Source: Clostridia bacterium
GTDB lineage: Bacteria; Bacillota; Clostridia; Christensenellales; Aristaeellaceae
DNA: 23,171 nt
Direction: 5' to 3'
Assembly (NCBI GenBank): GCA_900769075.1
Contig: CAAGFE010000096.1
Location: forward strand, 1 to 23,171
Shown: piece by piece, positions 1 to 5,595 of the stretch
Layout: the number at the start of each line of letters is the position of its first letter
Numbering within the stretch: position 1 is the first letter of the stretch
Translations under genes and position numbers: made by a program
The notes under the pieces: generated by a model
Database searches by the model: none
Seen by the model: the letters and a program-made list of their open reading frames with translations, nothing else
What the model was told of the DNA's origin: nothing

Positions 1-140
1 CCGCAGGCCCTTCGACTTTAGATCGAAAATCGGCGACATGCGCGGCGATTTTCGTGCTTTTCCGCCAGGAAAAGCTTCCTTACACGAACGAACGGCCGGA
101 AGAACGGCTTGCCGTTCGACCAGTGAGTGAGTGCAAAACC
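1..140. other. Non-coding leader region with stem-loops
   Basis: No convincing gene is seen here. A 9-bp stem (24-32 with 46-54) is followed by a short T-rich stretch and could be the terminator of a gene entering from the left; frame 1 has a stop codon at 19-21, which fits such a gene end but is only six codons of evidence. A second hairpin has 7-bp arms at 102-108 and 111-117. The open frames across this stretch have no ribosome-binding site and no recognisable protein character. Confidence 0.4.
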
Positions 141-169
141 TCGACAAAGTGCCGAAGGCACTTTGTCGA
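141..169. repeat. Perfect 13-bp inverted repeat with 3-nt loop
   Basis: Arms at 141-153 and 157-169 are exact reverse complements around GAA. The hairpin is not followed by a T-run, so it is not itself a terminator, but a true terminator begins 8 nt later. The two together look like a compound two-hairpin element; whether it is dispersed in the genome cannot be seen here. No second copy was noticed in this window. Confidence 0.75.
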
Positions 170-176
170 TGCTCTG

Positions 177-204
177 AACGGCTTCCACAGGGAGGCCGTT
201 TTTT
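177..204 (+). terminator. Rho-independent terminator
   Basis: A 10-bp stem with one T-G wobble (177-186 with 191-200) and an ACAG loop runs into six T (199-204). This is a good intrinsic terminator for rightward transcription. It insulates the following promoter from whatever lies upstream of the window. Confidence 0.8.
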
Positions 205-228
205 CTGTGCGCATCATCGCCGTCAGGG

Positions 229-257
229 TTGCACAATTCGGCATTTTCCGCTATAAT
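229..257 (+). promoter_or_regulatory. Sigma-A promoter of the chorismate mutase/shikimate kinase genes
   Basis: TTGCAC (229-234) and a consensus TATAAT (252-257) are separated by exactly 17 nt. The predicted transcription start near 264 gives a leader of about 28 nt before the chorismate mutase start. Confidence 0.8.
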
Positions 258-291
258 GATGGGCAAAAGAAGGCAAAGAGGATGAGTGGCT

Positions 292-582
292 ATGAGAACC
301 CTGGAGCAATCCCGCGTGGCGCTGGATGCGGTGGATCGGGAGATCGTCCGCCTGTTTGAGGAACGGATGAGCATCGCCCGGGATGTGGCGAGGTACAAGA
401 TTGCCCATGACATGCCCGTGCTGGACGCCTCGCGGGAGAAGCAGGTGCTGGACAGCCGCGCCGCCATGCTGAGGGATCCGGCATGGGCGGACAGCGTCCG
501 CAAGCTGTATGAAGAAATCATGGCCCTCAGCCGGGCGGAGCAGGAGAAGCTGGTGAGGGCCGCGACGGAGGCGAAACGTTGA
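292..582 (+). CDS. Chorismate mutase, AroQ-type, monofunctional
   Basis: The protein of about 96 residues has the all-helical AroQ pattern: a helix opening with IDxxD-like spacing (LDAVDREIVRLFEERM), then ARDVARYK, then a second helical stretch ending EEIMALSRAEQ. That is the usual size of a stand-alone domain converting chorismate to prephenate for Phe/Tyr synthesis. The ATG at 292 is preferred because the family starts just before the first helix; a GTG at 286 in the same frame is closer (4 nt) to the AGAGG at 277-281 and cannot be excluded. The next gene, shikimate kinase, overlaps its stop by one base, so both shikimate-pathway steps are probably translationally coupled from the promoter at 229-257. 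The fold call is by pattern only. Confidence 0.9.
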   Translation: MRTLEQSRVALDAVDREIVRLFEERMSIARDVARYKIAHDMPVLDASREKQVLDSRAAMLRDPAWADSVRKLYEEIMALSRAEQEKLVRAATEAKR

Positions 583-1118
583 TGGATCGGCATATCTTTC
601 TCATTGGCATGCCCGGCAGCGGGAAATCCAGCCTGGGCAAGAAGGTTGCGTCGAACCTGGAGCTGGCCTATGTGGACACGGATCAGCGGATTGAGCAGGC
701 CTTTGGCTGCCCGACCTCACAGATATTCGAGAAGTATGGGGAGCAGGTCTTCCGCAACGCGGAGACCAATACGCTCATCCAGCTGACGCGGGAACCGGGA
801 AGCCTGGTTTCCACCGGCGGGGGCATGATCCTGCGGGACAATAACCGGGAAATCATGCGCAACCATGGCATCATTGTCCTCATTGACCGTCCGCTGGCGG
901 AAATCATGGGGGATATCAAGCTCAACCGCCGTCCGCTGCTGGCGCAGAAGGGCCTCCCGGAGGTGGAACGGCTCTACCACGAGCGGATTGACGTCTACCG
1001 CAGCAGCGCCGATGTGGTGCTGGACAACAGCCAGGGCTATTATGCAGGGGTGAATGGCCTGGAGAAGCTCATCCGCACCCTGTTCAACCTCACCGCAGGC
1101 CAGGAGGGTCGCGCATAA
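582..1118 (+). CDS. aroK: Shikimate kinase
   Basis: This 178-residue P-loop kinase phosphorylates shikimate at the 3-hydroxyl. Near the N-terminus the Walker A motif reads GMPGSGKSS. It is followed by the shikimate-binding YVDTD, the FRNAET segment with its arginine, the GGG motif (STGGGMIL) and the lid NRRPLL. The length matches the family. The ATG at 582 overlaps the TGA of the chorismate mutase (TGATG), with GGAGG at 567-571 ten bases upstream; a TTG at 579 is the alternative start. The C-terminal tail after the last helix is short and unremarkable. No internal promoter is visible. A hairpin with a T-run follows about 86 nt downstream. Confidence 0.95.
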   Translation: MDRHIFLIGMPGSGKSSLGKKVASNLELAYVDTDQRIEQAFGCPTSQIFEKYGEQVFRNAETNTLIQLTREPGSLVSTGGGMILRDNNREIMRNHGIIVLIDRPLAEIMGDIKLNRRPLLAQKGLPEVERLYHERIDVYRSSADVVLDNSQGYYAGVNGLEKLIRTLFNLTAGQEGRA

Positions 1119-1203
1119 CGCGGCGACGGATGCGGGCGCAGGCGGCTGTCGCGCCGCTGCACCCTGCCGGAAAAGCCGGATGACAGCATGAAACACGATG
1201 ATT

Positions 1204-1236
1204 GGGCGGGGATGCAGCGAAGCCTCCGCCCTTTTT
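1204..1236 (+). terminator. Terminator-like hairpin directly before the next ribosome-binding site
   Basis: An 8-bp stem (1204-1211 with 1224-1231, one G-T wobble) with a 12-nt loop is followed by TTTTT (1232-1236). Only four bases separate the T-run from the GGAGG (1241-1245) of the next gene, so no promoter fits between. It may end the aroK transcript or act as an attenuator for the downstream pair. The rest of 1119-1203 holds a GC-rich inverted repeat and no gene. Confidence 0.6.
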
Positions 1237-1251
1237 GACAGGAGGACCAAC

Positions 1252-2076
1252 ATGGCGTACCAGTTTGACCTCGTGGGCAAGATCGGCTCGATGGCCCTCA
1301 TCCGCCGCGAGGATCACGACATTGATTATAACATCTTCGCCCGCCTGGGCGCCGAGCTGAAGCCGGGCATGATCTGGGTCACCTCCGGCGCGGCGGAAAT
1401 CGGGCGGCTGGATTACATCAAGCGCGCCGGGCATGAGCTGGAGGGCACTCCCAACGAGGTCAAGGCGGATTATGCCGCCCAGGGCCAGTCCATCCTCATG
1501 CAGAATTACCGTCAGTTCATCCCGCATACCGTCGGCGTGCGCCAGCTGCTGGTGGAGCATACCCACTTCAACGATCCGGAAAAGCGGGAGTACATCCGCA
1601 AACTGCTGATCCGCGCGGCCCAGCAGGGGACGGTGCCGATCGTGAATTACAACGATCCGGTGTCCGACGAGGAGATCCGCAAGATGGAGCTGGCGGTGCG
1701 CCGCGAGCAGGGCGAGGACGTGGTGGAATGCGTCGACAACGACGAAACCGCCGCCGTCATTGCCGGCCTGGTGAAGGCCCGCACCCTGGTGCTGATGACC
1801 TCCACCGAGGGCATCTACCGCGACCCGGCGGACGCATCCACCCTCGTGCGGGACGTGGTGGAGAAAACCCCGGAGGCATTGATCGCCGCCGTCCGCCAGC
1901 TGCAGGAGAGCTGCGTGGGGGCGTCCCGGGCGGGGGCGAACGGCGCAAGGGCCAAGCTGGAGTTTGCGCTCAAATCCGCCTTGCAGGGCACGACGGTGAT
2001 CATCGGCCATGCCCGCCATCACCTCAGCGACCTCACGGAAAGCCGCGTCCCCTGCACGCGCATCGGGTTGGGATAA
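1252..2076 (+). CDS. Glutamate 5-kinase-like amino acid kinase, no PUA domain
   Basis: This 274-residue protein belongs to the amino acid kinase fold (glutamate 5-kinase, aspartokinase, UMP kinase). It opens with a phosphate-binding GKIGS (9-13) and a TSGAAEIG motif (44-51). NYNDPVS (132-138) stands where glutamate 5-kinases usually have NENDxVS. DND (162-164), AGLVKA and LMTSTEGIYRDP form the nucleotide-binding part, and GARAKLEFA stands where MxTKxxAA is usual. It ends before any PUA domain. The catalytic core is recognisable, but several canonical substrate residues differ, so the substrate may not be glutamate, and no proA neighbour is visible. GGAGG at 1241-1245 lies 6 nt before the ATG. 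The stop abuts the next gene's ATG with no gap, indicating coupling with the serine hydrolase. Confidence 0.75.
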   Translation: MAYQFDLVGKIGSMALIRREDHDIDYNIFARLGAELKPGMIWVTSGAAEIGRLDYIKRAGHELEGTPNEVKADYAAQGQSILMQNYRQFIPHTVGVRQLLVEHTHFNDPEKREYIRKLLIRAAQQGTVPIVNYNDPVSDEEIRKMELAVRREQGEDVVECVDNDETAAVIAGLVKARTLVLMTSTEGIYRDPADASTLVRDVVEKTPEALIAAVRQLQESCVGASRAGANGARAKLEFALKSALQGTTVIIGHARHHLSDLTESRVPCTRIGLG

Positions 2077-3279
2077 ATGATGACATTGAAGGATTCGATC
2101 CGCTTTTTCACCGAGGAAAGCCGCATCATGCCCTGCCTGTCCGTGGCCTGCGGGACGGCGGACAGCGCCCTGACCACCCACGGCGGCCTGGCGGATGAAG
2201 CGGCGGGCCGCCTGCTCACGGCGGACAGCATCTTCGACCTGGCCAGCTTGACCAAGCTGTTCACCGGGCTGCTGGTGATGCGCCTTTTCGAGGAAGGCCG
2301 TCTGGATCTGGCCCGGCCCGTCACCGCCTACGCGCCCCAATTCAGCCATTTGTCAGGCGTGACGGTTGATCAGGTGCTGGGCTTTGAGGTCGGCCTGACC
2401 ACCCCGGCCCGCGTGGATGCGCAAGCATCGCCCGAAGCGGCGCGAAGGGTTCTCTTCGACATCCGCCCGGGCGAGATCACGGGGCGCGCCTATTCGGATA
2501 TGCATGCCATGGTGCTGAAGGCTGTGGCGGAGGGCGCGGCCCGGGAGGACTACGCGGCCCTCCTGAACCGCTCCATCCTTCTGCCCCTGGGGATGGCGAA
2601 TACATTCCTGGTCGTCCCCGAGGACAAGCGAAGCCTGTGCGTGTCCTGTGACGGCGAGCACCGCATCGAGCGGGAGCAGTACATCCTCCGCCGCTGCGTT
2701 GTGCCCGGCACGCCCCACGACCCCAAGGCACGGGCGCTGTACCCCGAACCCTGCGGGCACGCGGGCCTGTTCTCCACCCGGGGCGACCTGGTGAAGCTCT
2801 GCCAGGGCCTGCTGGGAGAGCGCGTCATCAGCCGGGAGGGGCTGATTTTCATGAGCCGCAACCGCACCGGGCATCTCCGCCCGGACGGGACGTATCAGCA
2901 GTTCCTGGGTGCGCAGTGCTATGTGAAGCACCCCCAGCAGCGCCACAGCGAGGTCCCCGTCTACGAGAGCGACAAGGCCATCAGCCTGAGCGGCTTCACC
3001 GGGCATCACCTGTCGGTGGACGTGGAAACCGGCGTGTTCGCGCTGTTCCTGGGCAGCCGGACGCAGAACCGCCTCACCGTCCTCGTGCCGGAGGCGGGGA
3101 AATCCCTTACCGATTACGGCCTGAGAGCCGATGGAACAGGCTCGATCCTTTGGCCCGACGGCACCCGGGTGGATTCGTCCGTGAACTATGTGTATCAGAA
3201 GGATGCTCATTTCCACCAGGCAGTGGCAAATGAGATGGGTCTGACGCGGTGGACGAAGGCGAACACCGCATGGACGTGA
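2077..3279 (+). CDS. Serine hydrolase, beta-lactamase (class C) family
   Basis: The 400-residue protein belongs to the penicillin-binding/class C beta-lactamase superfamily. The nucleophile motif SxxK is SLTK (57-60), the YxN-equivalent is Y139-S-D141, and GHAGLFST (227-234) is the typical family motif followed by a Dlxk helix. Near the C-terminus LSGFTGHHLSVDVETG resembles the conserved HTGF..G..l.vDp block, with Phe where His is usual. No signal peptide is seen, so it is probably cytoplasmic, an esterase or peptidase rather than a resistance enzyme. ATG at 2077 follows the previous stop directly, and a second ATG is at 2080; the ribosome-binding site is weak, in keeping with translational coupling. 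The last ~170 bases overlap a possible small gene on the other strand. Confidence 0.85.
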   Translation: MMTLKDSIRFFTEESRIMPCLSVACGTADSALTTHGGLADEAAGRLLTADSIFDLASLTKLFTGLLVMRLFEEGRLDLARPVTAYAPQFSHLSGVTVDQVLGFEVGLTTPARVDAQASPEAARRVLFDIRPGEITGRAYSDMHAMVLKAVAEGAAREDYAALLNRSILLPLGMANTFLVVPEDKRSLCVSCDGEHRIEREQYILRRCVVPGTPHDPKARALYPEPCGHAGLFSTRGDLVKLCQGLLGERVISREGLIFMSRNRTGHLRPDGTYQQFLGAQCYVKHPQQRHSEVPVYESDKAISLSGFTGHHLSVDVETGVFALFLGSRTQNRLTVLVPEAGKSLTDYGLRADGTGSILWPDGTRVDSSVNYVYQKDAHFHQAVANEMGLTRWTKANTAWT

Positions 3280-3391
3280 GGTCGGCGATGGTTTCCGCCG
3301 CTTCCTCGTCCATGGCCCGGGGCGCCGCGCCGGTGCAGCCCGTGGCGCTGACCACGTCGTTTTCTCCCAGCAAATCGCGCTTTTTTGTCAT
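3107..3391 (-). CDS. Possible small protein converging on the serine hydrolase gene
   Basis: An open frame of 94 codons starts at an ATG (3391) preceded by AAAGGAG with 8-nt spacing (3400-3406), which is as good a ribosome-binding site as any in the window. The first ~40 residues look like real protein (KKRDLLGENDVVSATGCTG, then an acidic stretch). The remainder, antisense to the end of the serine hydrolase, is Ser/Pro/Arg-rich and looks like a shadow. Either the gene is short with a frameshifted tail, or it truly overlaps the convergent gene by about 170 nt. No family is recognised. Confidence 0.45.
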   Translation of the reverse strand: MTKKRDLLGENDVVSATGCTGAAPRAMDEEAAETIADLTSMRCSPSSTASDPSHLPLPGGNEHPSDTHSSRTNPPGCRRAKGSSLFHRLSGRNR

Positions 3392-3463
3392 GACAATCGC
3401 TCCTTTCAGACGTAGCGTTGGCGGAAAAGCGCCTTTTTATGTGGCGGAAACATCTCCCGGCAC

Positions 3464-3492
3464 TTGCATTCCGGGGGAGAATATGCTATACT
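3464..3492 (+). promoter_or_regulatory. Promoter of the ctsR operon
   Basis: TTGCAT (3464-3469) and TATACT (3487-3492) are 17 nt apart, placing the start of transcription near 3498, inside the CtsR box. A TATAAT at 3492-3497 is 22 nt from the -35 and is less likely to be used. A CCCGG/CCGGG inverted repeat flanks the -35. The interval 3280-3463 otherwise contains only the start of the small minus-strand gene. Confidence 0.75.
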
Positions 3493-3497
3493 ATAAT

Positions 3498-3514
3498 AGT
3501 CAAAGATAGTCAGA
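3498..3514 (+). promoter_or_regulatory. CtsR operator
   Basis: The heptad direct repeat AGTCAAA-GAT-AGTCAGA fits the CtsR consensus (two RGTCAAA heptads separated by NAN), with one mismatch in the second heptad. It covers the predicted transcription start and lies just upstream of the ctsR ribosome-binding site, which implies autorepression released by heat or protein stress. Confidence 0.85.
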
Positions 3515-3530
3515 TGAGGAGGCTGTGCAG

Positions 3531-4022
3531 ATGCGACTCAGCGATTCCATCGAGAGCTTCATCAAAACCCTGATCACCCAGGAGGAGCCGGAGGTCGAGC
3601 TCAAGCGCAATGAGCTGGCGGAATACTTCGGGTGTGCGCCGAGCCAGATCAACTATGTGCTGGCGACGCGCTTTTCCCCCGATCATGGGTATATTATCGA
3701 ATCCCGGCGCGGCGGCGGCGGGTATATCCGCATTGTCCGCGTGGTTCAGACCGGCGCCCAGCGGCTGATGTACCTGACCAACGAGCGCATCGGGGAAACC
3801 ATCAGCGAGGCGGAGGCCGTACGGCTGATTCACCAGCTGGTGGAGCAGGGCCTGGTGAGCGGCGCGGAAGGGGAAATCATGCGCTCGGCGGTATCCGCCC
3901 AGGCCATGGCGATCCCGATTCCGGACAATATGAAGGCTGCGCTGCGGGCGCGGACGCTCAAAACCATGCTCATGACCATCGCCCGTCAGAATCGGGATCA
4001 GGGAGGTGCCGCCCATGGCTGA
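3531..4022 (+). CDS. ctsR: Transcriptional repressor CtsR
   Basis: This 163-residue protein represses class III heat-shock genes in Firmicutes. The N-terminal winged helix-turn-helix is clear: LSDSIESFIK, then ELAEYFGCAPSQINYVLATRF as the recognition region, and the glycine-rich wing RRGGGGYIRI that acts as thermosensor in characterised CtsR. The C-terminal dimerisation part follows. ATG at 3531 is chosen because AGGAGG (3517-3522) lies 8 nt upstream; a GTG two codons earlier is less well placed. The gene overlaps mcsA by 8 bp. A CtsR box at 3498-3514 points to autoregulation. In characterised systems McsB, encoded two genes downstream, removes CtsR from DNA or targets it for ClpCP degradation. 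Confidence 0.97.
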   Translation: MRLSDSIESFIKTLITQEEPEVELKRNELAEYFGCAPSQINYVLATRFSPDHGYIIESRRGGGGYIRIVRVVQTGAQRLMYLTNERIGETISEAEAVRLIHQLVEQGLVSGAEGEIMRSAVSAQAMAIPIPDNMKAALRARTLKTMLMTIARQNRDQGGAAHG

Positions 4023-4581
4023 GAACGAAAGCAGCTTCACCCCCTGCGAGGAATGCGGCGTGAACGAGGCCTGCTACACCATCTCCGTGATGATGGGCGG
4101 ACAGATCACCCAGCGCCACCTCTGCGCGGACTGTATGGCGAAGATGAACATGAACCTGGCTGCGGGGAACATCAAGCACCTGCTCAGCGCGATCATGAGC
4201 GCCATTACCGGCTCGGCGGAGGAAGCCGCTGCCAATGCCGCCGCCCCCGGGGAGGACGCGGATGACGCGGCGCCCGTGTGCGAACGCTGCGGCACCACCC
4301 TGAGCCAGTTCATCAAGTCGGGCAAACTGGGCTGTCCCCAGTGCTACAAGGCGTTCCGGGAGCAGCTGACGCCGATGCTTCAGCAGATTCACGGGCGCGT
4401 GCAGCATGCAGGCCGCAAGCCGCTCAATGATGAGGCCGCTCAGCAGCGCCGTGCGGTCTGCGACCGGCTGAGCCGTCAGCTGGAGCAGGCCGTGGCCATG
4501 GAGGATTTTGAAACCGCCGCCGTGCTGCGGGATCAGCTGCGCCAGCTTGGCAGCCCGGAAGGGGGCGAGCATCATGCGTAA
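4015..4581 (+). CDS. mcsA: McsA, zinc-finger activator of the McsB arginine kinase
   Basis: The 188-residue protein has two double-CxxC zinc-binding modules: C11/C14 with C37/C40, and C89/C92 with C107/C110. An Ala-rich acidic linker separates them. A C-terminal UVR domain (about 145-180, with QLEQAVAMEDFETAAVLRDQ) is of the type that contacts Clp ATPases. McsA stimulates McsB kinase activity and acts as an adaptor for ClpC. The ATG at 4015 lies 8 nt after GGGAGG (4001-4006) and overlaps ctsR by 8 bp; the stop overlaps mcsB by 8 bp as well, so the three genes are translationally coupled. Length and motif order match the B. subtilis protein. Confidence 0.96.
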   Translation: MAENESSFTPCEECGVNEACYTISVMMGGQITQRHLCADCMAKMNMNLAAGNIKHLLSAIMSAITGSAEEAAANAAAPGEDADDAAPVCERCGTTLSQFIKSGKLGCPQCYKAFREQLTPMLQQIHGRVQHAGRKPLNDEAAQQRRAVCDRLSRQLEQAVAMEDFETAAVLRDQLRQLGSPEGGEHHA

Positions 4582-5578
4582 CGATGTTGTGCTGTCCTCC
4601 CGGGTGCGCCTGGCCCGCAATTATGAGGACATTCCCTTTGATGTGTCCAACCGGCCGGAATTTGCCGCGGTGTGCATCTCCCGCACGATGAACGCGCTGA
4701 AGGCCGCGGGGGAGGATCATGATTTTGACTTTCTCCGCCTGCGGGACATGTCCGATGCCGCCCGCCGCACCATGGCGGAGAGCCAGCTCATCAGCCATGA
4801 CCTGCTGAACACGCCGGATTCCTCCGTGGTGCTCGTGCACGCCAGCGATGCGGTGTCCATCATGATCAACGAGGATGACCACCTGCGCATCCAGGCCATC
4901 CGCCCGGAGATGGATCTGCTCAGCGCCGCGTCCGCCTGCTTCCGCGTGGATGACGCGCTCTCCCGCCAGGTCAGCTTCGCCTTTGATGACCAGCTGGGCT
5001 ACCTCACCGCCTGCCCGACCAACACCGGCACCGGCATGCGCGCCTCCCTCCTGATGCATCTCCCCCTGTTGACCCGCGCCAAAAAGATGGGCGATGTGGG
5101 CCAGCTGGTGGCGAAGGTCGGGCTGAACATCCGCGGCGTGTACGGCGAGGGCTCCGACGCGCTGGGCAATATTTATCAGATCAGCAACCAGGTCACCCTG
5201 GGCCGCACGGAACAGGAGCTGATCAGCACCGTGACCGCCCTGGGCAACCAGCTTTGCGACATGGAGAACACCCTGCGGGAGAAGGCAAAGCAGGAAGGGC
5301 GCGTTCAGCTGGAGGACGTGGTGTTCCGGGCCTGGGGCACGCTGACCAACGCCCGCATGATGCCGCTGCAAGAGTTCTATCAGCACTGGTCAAACGTCCG
5401 CCTGGGCGCGGCGATGGGGCTGCTGAAGCTGCCCCTGATGCTCACGGACGCGCTGCTGGATCATGTGCAGGACGCGCATCTGTGCGTCTGGGCCGAGGAG
5501 AACCTCACCGGCGCCGCCCTGGCCGAAGCCCGCGCCACCCGCATCCGCGAGATGCTGGCCATGCCCAATCAACAATGA
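4574..5578 (+). CDS. mcsB: Protein-arginine kinase McsB
   Basis: This 334-residue enzyme of the phosphagen-kinase fold phosphorylates arginines on misfolded proteins as a degradation tag for ClpCP. Diagnostic motifs are LSSRVRLARN at the very start (7-16), NEDDHLRIQ (99-107) around the catalytic Glu, GTGMRASLLMHLP, and GVYGEGSDALGNIYQISNQ. It starts about 20-25 residues later than B. subtilis McsB, directly at the nucleotide-binding motif; the in-frame upstream sequence overlaps mcsA and does not resemble the missing helix. The G-rich run ending at 4565 (8 nt upstream) serves as ribosome-binding site. The clpC ATG follows 17 nt after the stop. Confidence 0.95.
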   Translation: MRNDVVLSSRVRLARNYEDIPFDVSNRPEFAAVCISRTMNALKAAGEDHDFDFLRLRDMSDAARRTMAESQLISHDLLNTPDSSVVLVHASDAVSIMINEDDHLRIQAIRPEMDLLSAASACFRVDDALSRQVSFAFDDQLGYLTACPTNTGTGMRASLLMHLPLLTRAKKMGDVGQLVAKVGLNIRGVYGEGSDALGNIYQISNQVTLGRTEQELISTVTALGNQLCDMENTLREKAKQEGRVQLEDVVFRAWGTLTNARMMPLQEFYQHWSNVRLGAAMGLLKLPLMLTDALLDHVQDAHLCVWAEENLTGAALAEARATRIREMLAMPNQQ

Positions 5579-5595
5579 TTGACCGGAGGAATGAC

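Noticed and set aside
54..359. A 101-codon plus-strand frame covering the first promoter and terminator
   Set aside because: It runs through a terminator, a promoter and into the chorismate mutase in the wrong frame.
3464..3497. ctsR promoter using TATAAT at 3492
   Set aside because: Spacing to TTGCAT would be 22 nt; TATACT at 3487-3492 gives 17 nt.
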